Below are positions 6,571-13,493 of a stretch of DNA of 17,255 bases, in pieces; within the stretch, counting starts at the first letter, position 1, and every line of letters starts with the position of its first letter. This stretch comes from Flavobacteriales bacterium UBA6049. Lineage in GTDB: Bacteria > Bacteroidota > Bacteroidia > Flavobacteriales_G > Salibacteraceae. The position numbers and the translations under genes were made by a program. The notes beneath the pieces are model-generated. The model did not search any database, was not told the DNA's origin, and saw only the letters and a list, made by a program, of their open reading frames with translations. The stretch is taken from NCBI GenBank assembly GCA_002429085.1, contig DIYR01000023.1, positions 1-17,255 on the forward strand. The letters are read 5' to 3'.

Positions 6571-7965
6571 TTACTTTACGAATCTAACCGCACCGTTATT
6601 ACCAAACTTCAAGATGTATACACCATCAGCAACGCTAGAGAATGGAATAGACACTTGGTTAGATAAAGTAACGTTTGTGTTTAATACTTCACGACCAGTT
6701 ACAGAGTAAACAGCAACATTAACTACTTCTCCAGTAGCGTTTTCTGCTTTTAATACTAACTCACCGTTTGAATAGAAAGCATTAATTCTGTTACCTTCAG
6801 TTGTAATGATACCAGCAGCCCAATCAGCTTCGTAACCTTCACAACCTTGGTTATTAGATGCATCTGAATCATTTGTTGTGATCTCAGCACATAAATCAAA
6901 GCTTTTCACTGTATTTGGGAAAATAGGAGCTTGAGTTGTTACAGTGTAAGAACTACCTGGAGTGATTGGAGTAGTAATTGTCTCTTGGTAAGTTACAACA
7001 GAACCACCGTCTGCACTTAATTCAATTGAAAGAATACCCATGAAATCTGCAGTACCTGAATTTCTTACAGTTACTTCGATATCGTTAATTGTAGTTCCAA
7101 TAGTGTAAGTACCACCTGCAGGAATGTTAGGATCTGTAATTGCAATACTTTCAAATGCTAAATCAGTAGTAGTAGTACTAGGTACTTCACGAACATATGT
7201 GTTACATGAACCGTCATTAGAATTGTCAGCATCTAAGTTTAATTGTAACAATGCACAGATGTCAAACGCACCTGGTGTAGTTGGTTGATCTGGTAATAAA
7301 GCTCCAGGAATTGTTAACGTAATTGAGCTATCTGGTTGCAATGGAGCAACAGGAGCGCTTAAGAATACAGTATCAGTTCCAATATAAACAGCAGTTGGTA
7401 CATCTGAAACTACAGGAATAGTACCAGCATTTTTGATTGTTACACTCATAGAAACCAATGTATCTCCCGTAGGAAGTGTGTCACCAAAACTTAATGCAGG
7501 GTCAACTGCTTGGAAATTAGTGATTTCAACATCTGGCGCAACAAGTTCGAAAACAGAACAAGCAACATTGTTTGAAGAATCTGTATCAGTAATATTTGTA
7601 TCAGCGTAAGTCGCAAATACACATATCTGGTATATACCAGCAGGAAGTTGACCAAACGGGAAACTTCCGATTCCTGCAGTATCACTAGTTCCTGCAACGA
7701 AAATTGAAGGAGTTCTAGTTACTGAACCAGCGAAATTTCCGTTTAAGAAAAAGCCCATTACAACAGTATCGGTTGCAGGAATATCTACAGTTCCAGCGTT
7801 TGAGCGAACATATTGAACTGGTAAGTTAACTCCAGCTTGGTAAACACCACCATTTTCTGGAAATAATACTGTGTCTGCTGCTACATCATATTGTGCTGCT
7901 CCATTGAAAGCAAAACCACCAACAAGAGCTGCAGCTACAGCTAAAGAACGTACAAGTCTTTTCAT
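6571..7965 (-). CDS. Secreted three-repeat protein with T9SS type A sorting domain
   Basis: A 464-residue exported protein. A signal peptide lies at about residues 1-24 (charged start, AVAAALVGGFAF core, cleavage near GAA/Q). Three Ig-like (CARDB-like) repeats of 122 residues follow. Each ends in a cysteine pair around an Asp/Asn/Ser-rich loop: Cys115/Cys136, Cys237/Cys254, Cys359/Cys375. The third repeat has the IEVTVRNSGTADF strand pattern typical of CARDB domains. The C-terminal ~70 residues (393-464), with VNVAVYSVTGREV and DGVYILKF...RFVK, form a type IX secretion sorting domain, so the mature protein should be exported by T9SS to the surface or medium. It stands alone, flanked by convergent and upstream minus-strand genes. 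No enzyme motif is seen; a structural or adhesive role is a guess. Confidence 0.9.
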   Translation of the reverse strand: MKRLVRSLAVAAALVGGFAFNGAAQYDVAADTVLFPENGGVYQAGVNLPVQYVRSNAGTVDIPATDTVVMGFFLNGNFAGSVTRTPSIFVAGTSDTAGIGSFPFGQLPAGIYQICVFATYADTNITDTDSSNNVACSVFELVAPDVEITNFQAVDPALSFGDTLPTGDTLVSMSVTIKNAGTIPVVSDVPTAVYIGTDTVFLSAPVAPLQPDSSITLTIPGALLPDQPTTPGAFDICALLQLNLDADNSNDGSCNTYVREVPSTTTTDLAFESIAITDPNIPAGGTYTIGTTINDIEVTVRNSGTADFMGILSIELSADGGSVVTYQETITTPITPGSSYTVTTQAPIFPNTVKSFDLCAEITTNDSDASNNQGCEGYEADWAAGIITTEGNRINAFYSNGELVLKAENATGEVVNVAVYSVTGREVLNTNVTLSNQVSIPFSSVADGVYILKFGNNGAVRFVK

Positions 7966-7997
7966 ACTTATTTCGATTAGAGATTATTTTAAGAATG

Positions 7998-8027
7998 CGA
8001 AACTACTCCATCACACGAGATATTCAA
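7998..8027 (-). promoter_or_regulatory. Promoter of the T9SS-secreted protein gene
   Basis: On the minus strand, TTG (8025-8027), exactly 19 nt, then TAGTTTCG (7998-8005): a good -33, correct spacing and a -7 box with one mismatch to TAnnTTTG. The predicted leader is about 27 nt. Confidence 0.55.
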
Positions 8028-8090
8028 CAAAAATGTTGGGTGTCGGCTAAAAAAGTCGTTAAAAAGTCTTAAAATGAGATCAATGGTATT

Positions 8091-8903
8091 TTATAATTCT
8101 TGTCCACAATTGTAGCAATAGAGCGCATGATCATGGTGTTCATCAGCCAAACAGTTAGAGCAGGAGCGCGTATTACTTTGTACACGTTTTTTAGCGTCAC
8201 TCATTGCAACTGTAACAATGCCAGTTGGAACAGCAATGATTCCATAGCCCATAACCATCACAAATGACGCAATAATCTGTCCAAGTGGAGTTTGTGGAGC
8301 AATATCTCCGTAGCCAACAGTAGTTAACGTTACAATAGCCCAATAAATACTTAATGGTATACTCTTAAATCCATTTTCGGGTCCTTCTACTATATATAAG
8401 AGTGTTCCGACTAAGACTACTGTAATTAGCACTGTAAGTAGAAAAACGGAGATTTTATACCTGCTTGCTTTCAGAGCTTCTTTTAACAAAGCCGCTTCTC
8501 CAACAAAACGGGTTAGTTTAAGTACTCTAAAAACTCTTAGTAACCTGAGTGCTCTGATGGTAAGTAGGTATTGTGGTCCAGCTACTATTAAACTAATGTA
8601 AGTGGGAATAGTCGATAGTAAATCGATGATTCCCATGAAACTGAAAATGTACTTAGTAGGTTTATTGATACTGTAAACTCTTAACAAGTATTCTAATGTG
8701 AACAGAATGGTAATGATCCATTCTATCCATCTCAACAACAAGCCATGCTGTTCACGGATTTCTCGAACACTTTCTAGCATTACAGCTACAACACTAAATA
8801 GGATCAAAATCAAGAGAGCAATATCAAAAGCTTTTCCAGCTTTTGTTTCAGCTCCAAAGATTATCTCATGTATGCGCGCTCTTATGCTAGTTTGCTGTTT
8901 CAT
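8091..8903 (-). CDS. Six-segment voltage-gated-type K+ channel with C-terminal zinc ribbon
   Basis: A 270-residue inner-membrane ion channel of the voltage-gated potassium channel (Ion_trans) family. S1 is at about 27-44, S2 at 58-76, and S3 at 86-107. S4 is at 113-133 with positive residues every third position (Arg117, Arg120, Arg123, Arg126, Lys129, Arg132), the voltage-sensor pattern. S5 is at about 150-172, then the pore helix and selectivity filter TTVGYGD at 194-200 (K+-selective signature), then S6 at about 205-234. The cytoplasmic tail carries Cys248-x2-Cys251-x11-Cys263-x2-Cys266, a zinc-ribbon pattern ending in CYNCGQEL. The ATG lies inside the end of the DUF4159 gene (17-nt overlap), so it is the last gene of the rsmE operon and is probably translationally coupled. 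What the zinc ribbon binds is unknown. Confidence 0.93.
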   Translation of the reverse strand: MKQQTSIRARIHEIIFGAETKAGKAFDIALLILILFSVVAVMLESVREIREQHGLLLRWIEWIITILFTLEYLLRVYSINKPTKYIFSFMGIIDLLSTIPTYISLIVAGPQYLLTIRALRLLRVFRVLKLTRFVGEAALLKEALKASRYKISVFLLTVLITVVLVGTLLYIVEGPENGFKSIPLSIYWAIVTLTTVGYGDIAPQTPLGQIIASFVMVMGYGIIAVPTGIVTVAMSDAKKRVQSNTRSCSNCLADEHHDHALYCYNCGQEL

Positions 8904-9558
8904 TTCCCTTACCTAAGAAAACAAATTCTATGATGTTACAGCCCATTTTAAGAGCTGTTTCGTGGTTTTCAGGTGTGTCATTATGTACTTGAGGATCTTC
9001 CCAGCCATCACCGAGATCAGCCTCATAAGTATATAGACAAATCAAGTGGCCTTCCCAGAATAAACCTAATGCTTCTGGAGCCTTGTTATCGTGAGCATGA
9101 ATTTTGGGAAGGCCTTGAGGAAAGTCAAAAGTTCCATGAAAGATTGGGTGGTTGATAGGAAGAGGAACCCAATCTAACTCTGGAAACACTTTTTTCATAG
9201 CAATTTTTACAAAAGCATCCATTCCATAATTGTCGTCAATATGAAGAAATCCTCCAGCTATGAGGTAGGTCCTCATATTACTTGATTCTGCATCTGAGAA
9301 AACAACGTTTCCATGCCCTGTCATGTGAATAAATGGATAGTTAAAAAGCTCCTGACTTCCAATTTCTACAATAGCTTGTTCTGGGTTCAGGTTCGTGCCA
9401 AGTGATTGATTAGAGAACGCGATTAAATTGGGTAGCGAGGTTTGCAAGTTAGCATACCAATCTCCTCCACCTTGATACTTCAAAACAGCTATTTGATTCA
9501 TTTGGCTGAAGCAAAACTGACTAAATAGAATCCCGATTCCGAATAGAATACTACGCAT
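8887..9558 (-). CDS. Secreted DUF4159 protein
   Basis: A 223-residue protein matching the DUF4159 family. A signal peptide lies at about residues 1-18 (MRSILFGIGILFSQFCFS, then Q). The body has the typical segments DWYANLQTSLPNL, HMTGHGNVVFS near 78-88, GGFLHIDDNYG at 102-112, INHPIFH at 135-141 and LGDGWEDP at 182-189. The family fold is related to class I glutamine amidotransferase-like domains, but no catalytic role is established, and I do not assign one. An in-frame ATG 27 nt upstream exists, but the start at 9556-9558 puts the signal peptide at the N-terminus and gives an 8-nt overlap with rsmE. It also overlaps the channel gene at its end. In other bacteria DUF4159 genes sit with MoxR/DUF58 gene sets; none is seen here. 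Confidence 0.87.
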   Translation of the reverse strand: MRSILFGIGILFSQFCFSQMNQIAVLKYQGGGDWYANLQTSLPNLIAFSNQSLGTNLNPEQAIVEIGSQELFNYPFIHMTGHGNVVFSDAESSNMRTYLIAGGFLHIDDNYGMDAFVKIAMKKVFPELDWVPLPINHPIFHGTFDFPQGLPKIHAHDNKAPEALGLFWEGHLICLYTYEADLGDGWEDPQVHNDTPENHETALKMGCNIIEFVFLGKGNETAN

Positions 9559-10249
9559 GATGCAAGTGTATAATTTGATTGGCAACTAGAGCTGCTGTTT
9601 CAGTTCTCAAACGAGTTTCACCTAAAGAAATGGGTTTAAAATCATGATCTAAAGCTAATTGAATTTCTTCAGGACTAAAATCCCCTTCTGGTCCTATTAG
9701 AACTAAAGCATCTGTTCCTTCGTACGCATGTTTCAAATGAGGTTTTTCCCCTTCTTCACAATGTGCAATGAACTTCTCACTTTCTGAAGACTGAAGAATG
9801 AGCTTTTCGAATGATATAGCCTGATTTAAGGTTGGAATAGTGGCTTGTAAACTCTGTTTCATTGCGGATACCAGAATCTTTTCAAGTCGATCATGTTTTA
9901 CTTGCTTGCGCTCACTTCTATGACACCAAATTGGAGTGATTTCTGAAATTCCAATTTCAGTGGCTTTTTCTAGAAACCATTCTAAGCGATCAATATTTTT
10001 TGTTGGCGCAATTGCCATATGTAAGCGATACGTAAAAGCAGTAGGAATCGTTTCTGTCTCTAATAACTCTAGCTCGCAACTTCGCTTAGAAATAGACTTT
10101 AGGCTAGAATGAAATCGTTGACCTTTGCCGTTTATTATGAATATATCATCGCCTTCAGACAGACGTAGTACACGGATAGCGTGTTTCACTTCATCTTCTG
10201 TGAGTGCGGGATGCTTAGGGTCAAAATCTGGATTATAAAACAGTCTCAT
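9551..10249 (-). CDS. rsmE: 16S rRNA (uracil1498-N3)-methyltransferase RsmE
   Basis: A SPOUT-class methyltransferase that modifies U1498 of 16S rRNA in the decoding site, using S-adenosylmethionine. It has 232 residues, close to the usual ~240. The N-terminal PUA-like domain starts MRLFY and carries HAIRVLRLSEGDDIFIINGKG. The SPOUT domain shows KNIDRLEWFLEKATEIGI near 84-101, LIGPEGDF at 184-191 and SLGETRLRTETAAL at 208-221, the knot motifs of the family. The ATG overlaps the TGA of the upstream mini-protein gene (ATGA), and its end overlaps the DUF4159 start by 8 nt, so all four genes are likely one operon. Confidence 0.95.
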   Translation of the reverse strand: MRLFYNPDFDPKHPALTEDEVKHAIRVLRLSEGDDIFIINGKGQRFHSSLKSISKRSCELELLETETIPTAFTYRLHMAIAPTKNIDRLEWFLEKATEIGISEITPIWCHRSERKQVKHDRLEKILVSAMKQSLQATIPTLNQAISFEKLILQSSESEKFIAHCEEGEKPHLKHAYEGTDALVLIGPEGDFSPEEIQLALDHDFKPISLGETRLRTETAALVANQIIHLHHA

Positions 10250-10404
10250 TCAAGTGAATTTCTGGTGACCCAATACCTCCATGCAATCAATGCTTTTTGA
10301 ATAGAAGTGAGGCGTGTAAGGTCAACATTTCCTTTAGACAAGGAAGGTAGCAAGCTTTTATTCAAACGAGCTAAAAGTTGAAATCCTTGTTTATTCATTG
10401 CCAT
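10246..10404 (-). CDS. 52-residue mini-protein upstream of rsmE
   Basis: A short frame between the pckA terminator and rsmE. The protein is basic, with FQLLARLNKSLLPSL near the N-terminus and QKALIAWRYWVTRNSLE at the end; aromatic residues cluster in WRYWV. From memory, it resembles a small uncharacterised Bacteroidota family with ARLNK-LLPS and I-WRY-VT blocks, but I could not verify that. Support for coding: it is uninterrupted, directly fills the gap, and its TGA overlaps the rsmE ATG as ATGA, a classic translational-coupling arrangement. A second ATG two codons in (10396-10398) is an equally likely start, giving 50 residues. No signal peptide, no membrane segment. Function unknown; the link to rsmE suggests, without proving, a ribosome- or RNA-related role. 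Confidence 0.75.
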   Translation of the reverse strand: MAMNKQGFQLLARLNKSLLPSLSKGNVDLTRLTSIQKALIAWRYWVTRNSLE

Positions 10405-10415
10405 GAATCGAAAAT

Positions 10416-10444
10416 AAAAAAAGGCGGTTGTATAACCGCCTTTT
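10416..10444 (-). terminator. Intrinsic terminator of pckA
   Basis: On the minus strand, a perfect 7-bp stem GGCGGTT/AACCGCC with a 4-nt loop is followed by seven T. It lies 22 nt after the pckA stop and 12 nt before the mini-protein gene, so it separates pckA from the rsmE operon. The A-run in front also gives TTTT on the plus strand, but no plus-strand gene is here. Confidence 0.9.
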
Positions 10445-10465
10445 CAATATTAGATATGACTGAGA

Positions 10466-12076
10466 TTATTTCACTGCAGCTTTTGGAGCTCCAGCCATAA
10501 TTTCATCATTTGCATAGTCTGAGAATTTCTCGAAGTTTTGGTTAAACTTCACTGCTAGTTCATTAGCCTTATCGTAGTATGCATCTTTATCATTCCAAGT
10601 ATTCACTGGGCTTAAGATTTCATCCGGTACGTTTGGACAAGAAGTAGGCATTGCTAACCCGAAGATATCATGAGTTTCATAGGAAACGTTATCCAAGTCG
10701 CCATTTAAAGCAGCTGTAATAGTTGCTCTAGTATGCTTTAAACTCATACGATGGCCAGTTCCGTAAGGACCACCAGTCCAACCAGTATTTATCAACCAAA
10801 CGTTTACACCAGCATCCTGCATCTTCTTGCTTAACATTTCAGCATAAACAGTTGGATGTAATGGCATAAATGGAGCTCCGAAACATGCTGAGAATGCAGT
10901 TACAGGCTCATCAATTCCAGCTTCAGTACCAGCAACTTTAGCTGTATATCCAGAAATAAAGTGGAAAGCCGCTTGACCAGGAGTTAATTTAGAAATTGGA
11001 GGTAACACACCAAAAGCATCAGCAGTTAAGAAGAAAATGTTTTTAGGGTTTTTTCCAATTGCTGGTTCTTGAATGTTATTGATGTGATAAGTTGGGTAAG
11101 AAACACGTGTGTTTTCTGTTACATCCTTATTTGCGAAATCAACCTCATTCGTACCTTCTTTAAAACGGATGTTCTCAAGTAGCGCACCTGGTTTAATTGC
11201 ATTCCAAATATCTGGCTCTTTTTCAGCAGATAAATCAATACACTTGGCATAACAACCACCTTCAAAGTTGAAGATTGTGTTTTGTGCACTCCATCCGTGC
11301 TCATCATCACCAATCAACTTACGGTTAGGATCAGCAGAAAGAGTTGTTTTACCAGTACCTGATAGACCAAAGAAAATTGCTGTATCACCATCTTCACCAA
11401 CATTGGCAGAGCAGTGCATACTCAAAGTGTCTTTTTGGTGCGGTAAGATAAAGTTCAATGCAGAGAAGATTCCCTTCTTCATTTCACCTGTGTAACCTGT
11501 ACCACCAACTAATGCGATTTTCTTTGTGAAGTTTAAGATTGCGAAGTTTTCTTGACGAATTCCATCATTAACTGGGTTAGCTAAGAAACCTGGAGCATCA
11601 ATTACCAACCATTCAGCTTCGTAATCACTTAGTTCGTTCTCTTCAACACGTAAGAACATGTTGTAAGTAAAAATACTTGACCAAGCATACTCAGTAATAG
11701 AACGAACATTTGTGCGGAAATTAGGATCAGCACATACATAAGAATCTCTTACGTAAACTTCTTTGTCTGCTAGGTATTCAATTACCTGATTGTACAGGTT
11801 GTCAAATACCTCAGGAGTACATGGAATGTTGATGTCTCCCCACCACACAGCATCTTCTGTAACTGAATCGCGAACAATGTAGCGATCTTTAGGGCTGCGT
11901 CCCGTAAACTTACCTGTATCAACAGTAATTGCCCCGGTGCTTGTCATTTTTGCACCTTCTTTTTCAACAGCAATTTTTGCTAGTTCAGCTGGAGAAACGT
12001 TCCAGTGTGCTGTTGCCTTGGTTAAACCCAAGCTCTCAATTGTAGCTCCTTCGGGTCTACTTCCAAAATCAGCCAT
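10466..12076 (-). CDS. pckA: Phosphoenolpyruvate carboxykinase (ATP)
   Basis: Converts oxaloacetate and ATP to phosphoenolpyruvate, CO2 and ADP, the entry step of gluconeogenesis, in the cytoplasm. It has 536 residues, the normal length (~540) of the ATP-dependent family. Key motifs: TGRSPKDR with Arg60; GGTGYTGEMKKGIFSALNF at 191-209 with Tyr195 and the metal-binding Lys201; His221 in MHCSAN; the kinase-type P-loop GLSGTGKTTLSADP at 237-250 with Lys243 and Thr244; and the metal site LIGDDEHGW at 254-262. All expected catalytic residues are present. It is a single-gene unit: a strong terminator follows, and a 106-nt leader region with an inverted repeat precedes it. No Shine-Dalgarno is seen, and no clean TAnnTTTG box. 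Confidence 0.98.
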   Translation of the reverse strand: MADFGSRPEGATIESLGLTKATAHWNVSPAELAKIAVEKEGAKMTSTGAITVDTGKFTGRSPKDRYIVRDSVTEDAVWWGDINIPCTPEVFDNLYNQVIEYLADKEVYVRDSYVCADPNFRTNVRSITEYAWSSIFTYNMFLRVEENELSDYEAEWLVIDAPGFLANPVNDGIRQENFAILNFTKKIALVGGTGYTGEMKKGIFSALNFILPHQKDTLSMHCSANVGEDGDTAIFFGLSGTGKTTLSADPNRKLIGDDEHGWSAQNTIFNFEGGCYAKCIDLSAEKEPDIWNAIKPGALLENIRFKEGTNEVDFANKDVTENTRVSYPTYHINNIQEPAIGKNPKNIFFLTADAFGVLPPISKLTPGQAAFHFISGYTAKVAGTEAGIDEPVTAFSACFGAPFMPLHPTVYAEMLSKKMQDAGVNVWLINTGWTGGPYGTGHRMSLKHTRATITAALNGDLDNVSYETHDIFGLAMPTSCPNVPDEILSPVNTWNDKDAYYDKANELAVKFNQNFEKFSDYANDEIMAGAPKAAVK

Positions 12077-12132
12077 AACTTTGATTTAGATTAAAGTTTG
12101 TATTCTTCAAAAGGCAAATAACTGTATAATTT

Positions 12133-12158
12133 TTTACAATGCCTCGCCAGATTGTAAA
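12133..12158. promoter_or_regulatory. Inverted repeat upstream of pckA, candidate operator
   Basis: TTTACAAT (12133-12140) and ATTGTAAA (12151-12158) are perfect 8-bp inverted halves separated by 10 nt (18 nt between half-site centres). The site is 57-82 nt before the pckA ATG. Neither strand has a T-run after the repeat, so it is not a normal terminator of the upstream DUF423 gene. The near half contains a TTG that could serve as a -33 element. It may bind a dimeric regulator; this is inferred from symmetry and position only. Confidence 0.4.
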
Positions 12159-12182
12159 GAATTGCTACCAAACTAATGTTAA

Positions 12183-12572
12183 TCAATCTTCCCGGAATTT
12201 AATTCCTTGAATGGCAATATGTAACCATCCACTTATAAGAATTAACCCTCCAATGGGAGTCACTGGTCCTAGAAATGAAATTGGCAAGCCATGTATGTTT
12301 TTTGTCGCCAAAAAGTAAATAGACCAAGAGAAGAAAATAATTCCTAAAGAAAATTGCCATTTTAAAATGTTAAGTGCTTTATCTGTAAGGATTGGTTTAA
12401 GTGCAATTAAACCGAAAAAAATAAATGAGTGTACGAGGTGATAGAGAACACCTGTTTTAAAACTTGCCAATGAATTTGGATCGAGCACATCTTTTAAAGC
12501 ATGAGCACCTAGTGCACCCAGAATTACTGCGGTACTTCCAAAAAATCCTGATAGAACTAACAGTTGTTTCAT
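12183..12572 (-). CDS. DUF423 family inner-membrane protein
   Basis: A 129-residue protein with four predicted membrane segments (about residues 4-24, 41-61, 70-89 and 104-124). The family signature GALGAHAL occurs at 19-26, with FKTGVLYHLVHS at 38-49. It matches the DUF423/YgdD family, conserved but with no firmly established function. The length is normal for the family. It begins 6 nt after the stop of the 303-residue DUF4476 gene, so it is the third gene of that operon. No Shine-Dalgarno. Confidence 0.9.
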   Translation of the reverse strand: MKQLLVLSGFFGSTAVILGALGAHALKDVLDPNSLASFKTGVLYHLVHSFIFFGLIALKPILTDKALNILKWQFSLGIIFFSWSIYFLATKNIHGLPISFLGPVTPIGGLILISGWLHIAIQGIKFRED

Positions 12573-12578
12573 AAAACG

Positions 12579-13490
12579 CTACAGGTTATCGATGTGCTCT
12601 TTTAATTCATCAATGCTTAATTCAAAGGTGAAAGCATCATAAACTTGATAATAGTTATCAGGATCAAAACAATAGCTGTATGCAAACTTTGCAAAGTCTA
12701 ACCTTGTTTCTTCAAAGCTGAATAGTTCCATTATCTTTTTGATCTGAGAACTAGTTAAGCATTTGTTCTTTGCAACTTCTTGGGCAATAGAAAGCTTGGA
12801 ATCTTCAAAAGATTTAGAAGATATAGAGGAAGAAGCCATATCAAAGTCTGAATCGGTTGCTGGCATTCCGCAATTTCCGGTAGTTGCAGCTACTTCTGTT
12901 GGCTGGTTTGTAGTCTCTACATTTACGTTTGATGATTGATCAATACTCATGTTAGAAGTTTCAGTAAACTGCGATGTAGTTTGAACATTCATTGAAATGC
13001 CTATTCCTTGAACATTGATAGAAACATTTTCAGAATTGGTTTCCTCATTTACATTAATAGTGGTGTTCGTTGTGGTATTCATATTTGTTGACTGAGTGGT
13101 TTGAACTTGGTGCACTTCTGTTGTTTCAACCGGTTCAGGAACGTAGACTACCTCTGGTTCTTGTTGCTTTGCAGGGCCAGAGGATATCATTCTAACCACA
13201 TATTTTCCTTTTTTCGAAAGCTTTAGATTATACACGTATTCTGTATTTGGATCAAAGAACAAATTCTTCGTTACAATACCTTTAGAAGCATCTTCGAAAC
13301 GAACAATTACTTTACCCATTTCCTGCATTATACCGTGCTTTTCAACTCTTGATGTTGGTTCATCGTTTAGCTTTTCACCATTGAAAGTTGCTGAGAAATT
13401 TTCTCCCATTTCAGAGAATATGATTAAGCTACTTTGAGCGAATAGAGTAGAGGTGCAAAGAAGTAGTGCAACAGATAAAATTGATTTCAT
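12579..13490 (-). CDS. Secreted DUF4476 protein with Thr/Asn-rich linker
   Basis: A 303-residue exported protein. A signal peptide at 1-19 ends FAQ. The N-terminal beta-type domain is at about 20-103 (SLIIFSEMGENFSATFNGEKLN). A low-complexity linker at about 108-205 is rich in Thr, Asn, Gln and Ser, with alternating-hydrophobic stretches such as TTINVNEE and NVSINVQG. The C-terminal DUF4476 domain is at about 206-301, with the recognisable SQIKKIMELFSFEETRLDFAKFAYSYCFDPDNYYQVYDAF region. It starts 3 nt after the upstream DUF4476 gene and shares both terminal domains with it, so the pair is a tandem duplication that diverged mainly in the linker. Periplasmic, outer-membrane or surface location is expected. 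The function of the family is unknown. Confidence 0.88.
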   Translation of the reverse strand: MKSILSVALLLCTSTLFAQSSLIIFSEMGENFSATFNGEKLNDEPTSRVEKHGIMQEMGKVIVRFEDASKGIVTKNLFFDPNTEYVYNLKLSKKGKYVVRMISSGPAKQQEPEVVYVPEPVETTEVHQVQTTQSTNMNTTTNTTINVNEETNSENVSINVQGIGISMNVQTTSQFTETSNMSIDQSSNVNVETTNQPTEVAATTGNCGMPATDSDFDMASSSISSKSFEDSKLSIAQEVAKNKCLTSSQIKKIMELFSFEETRLDFAKFAYSYCFDPDNYYQVYDAFTFELSIDELKEHIDNL

Positions 13491-13493
13491 GTA

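Noticed and set aside
7627..7640. 14-bp palindrome CTGGTATATACCAG
   Set aside because: Inside the coding sequence of the secreted protein, in frame with normal codons; no sign of an operator role.
8040..8080. Repeated GACTTTTT runs after the channel gene as a possible terminator
   Set aside because: They are direct, not inverted, repeats; no stable stem can be drawn.
9559..9585. Nine-residue upstream extension of the DUF4159 protein
   Set aside because: It would put charged residues and a Cys before the signal peptide and deepen the overlap with rsmE; the internal Met at 9558 is the better start.
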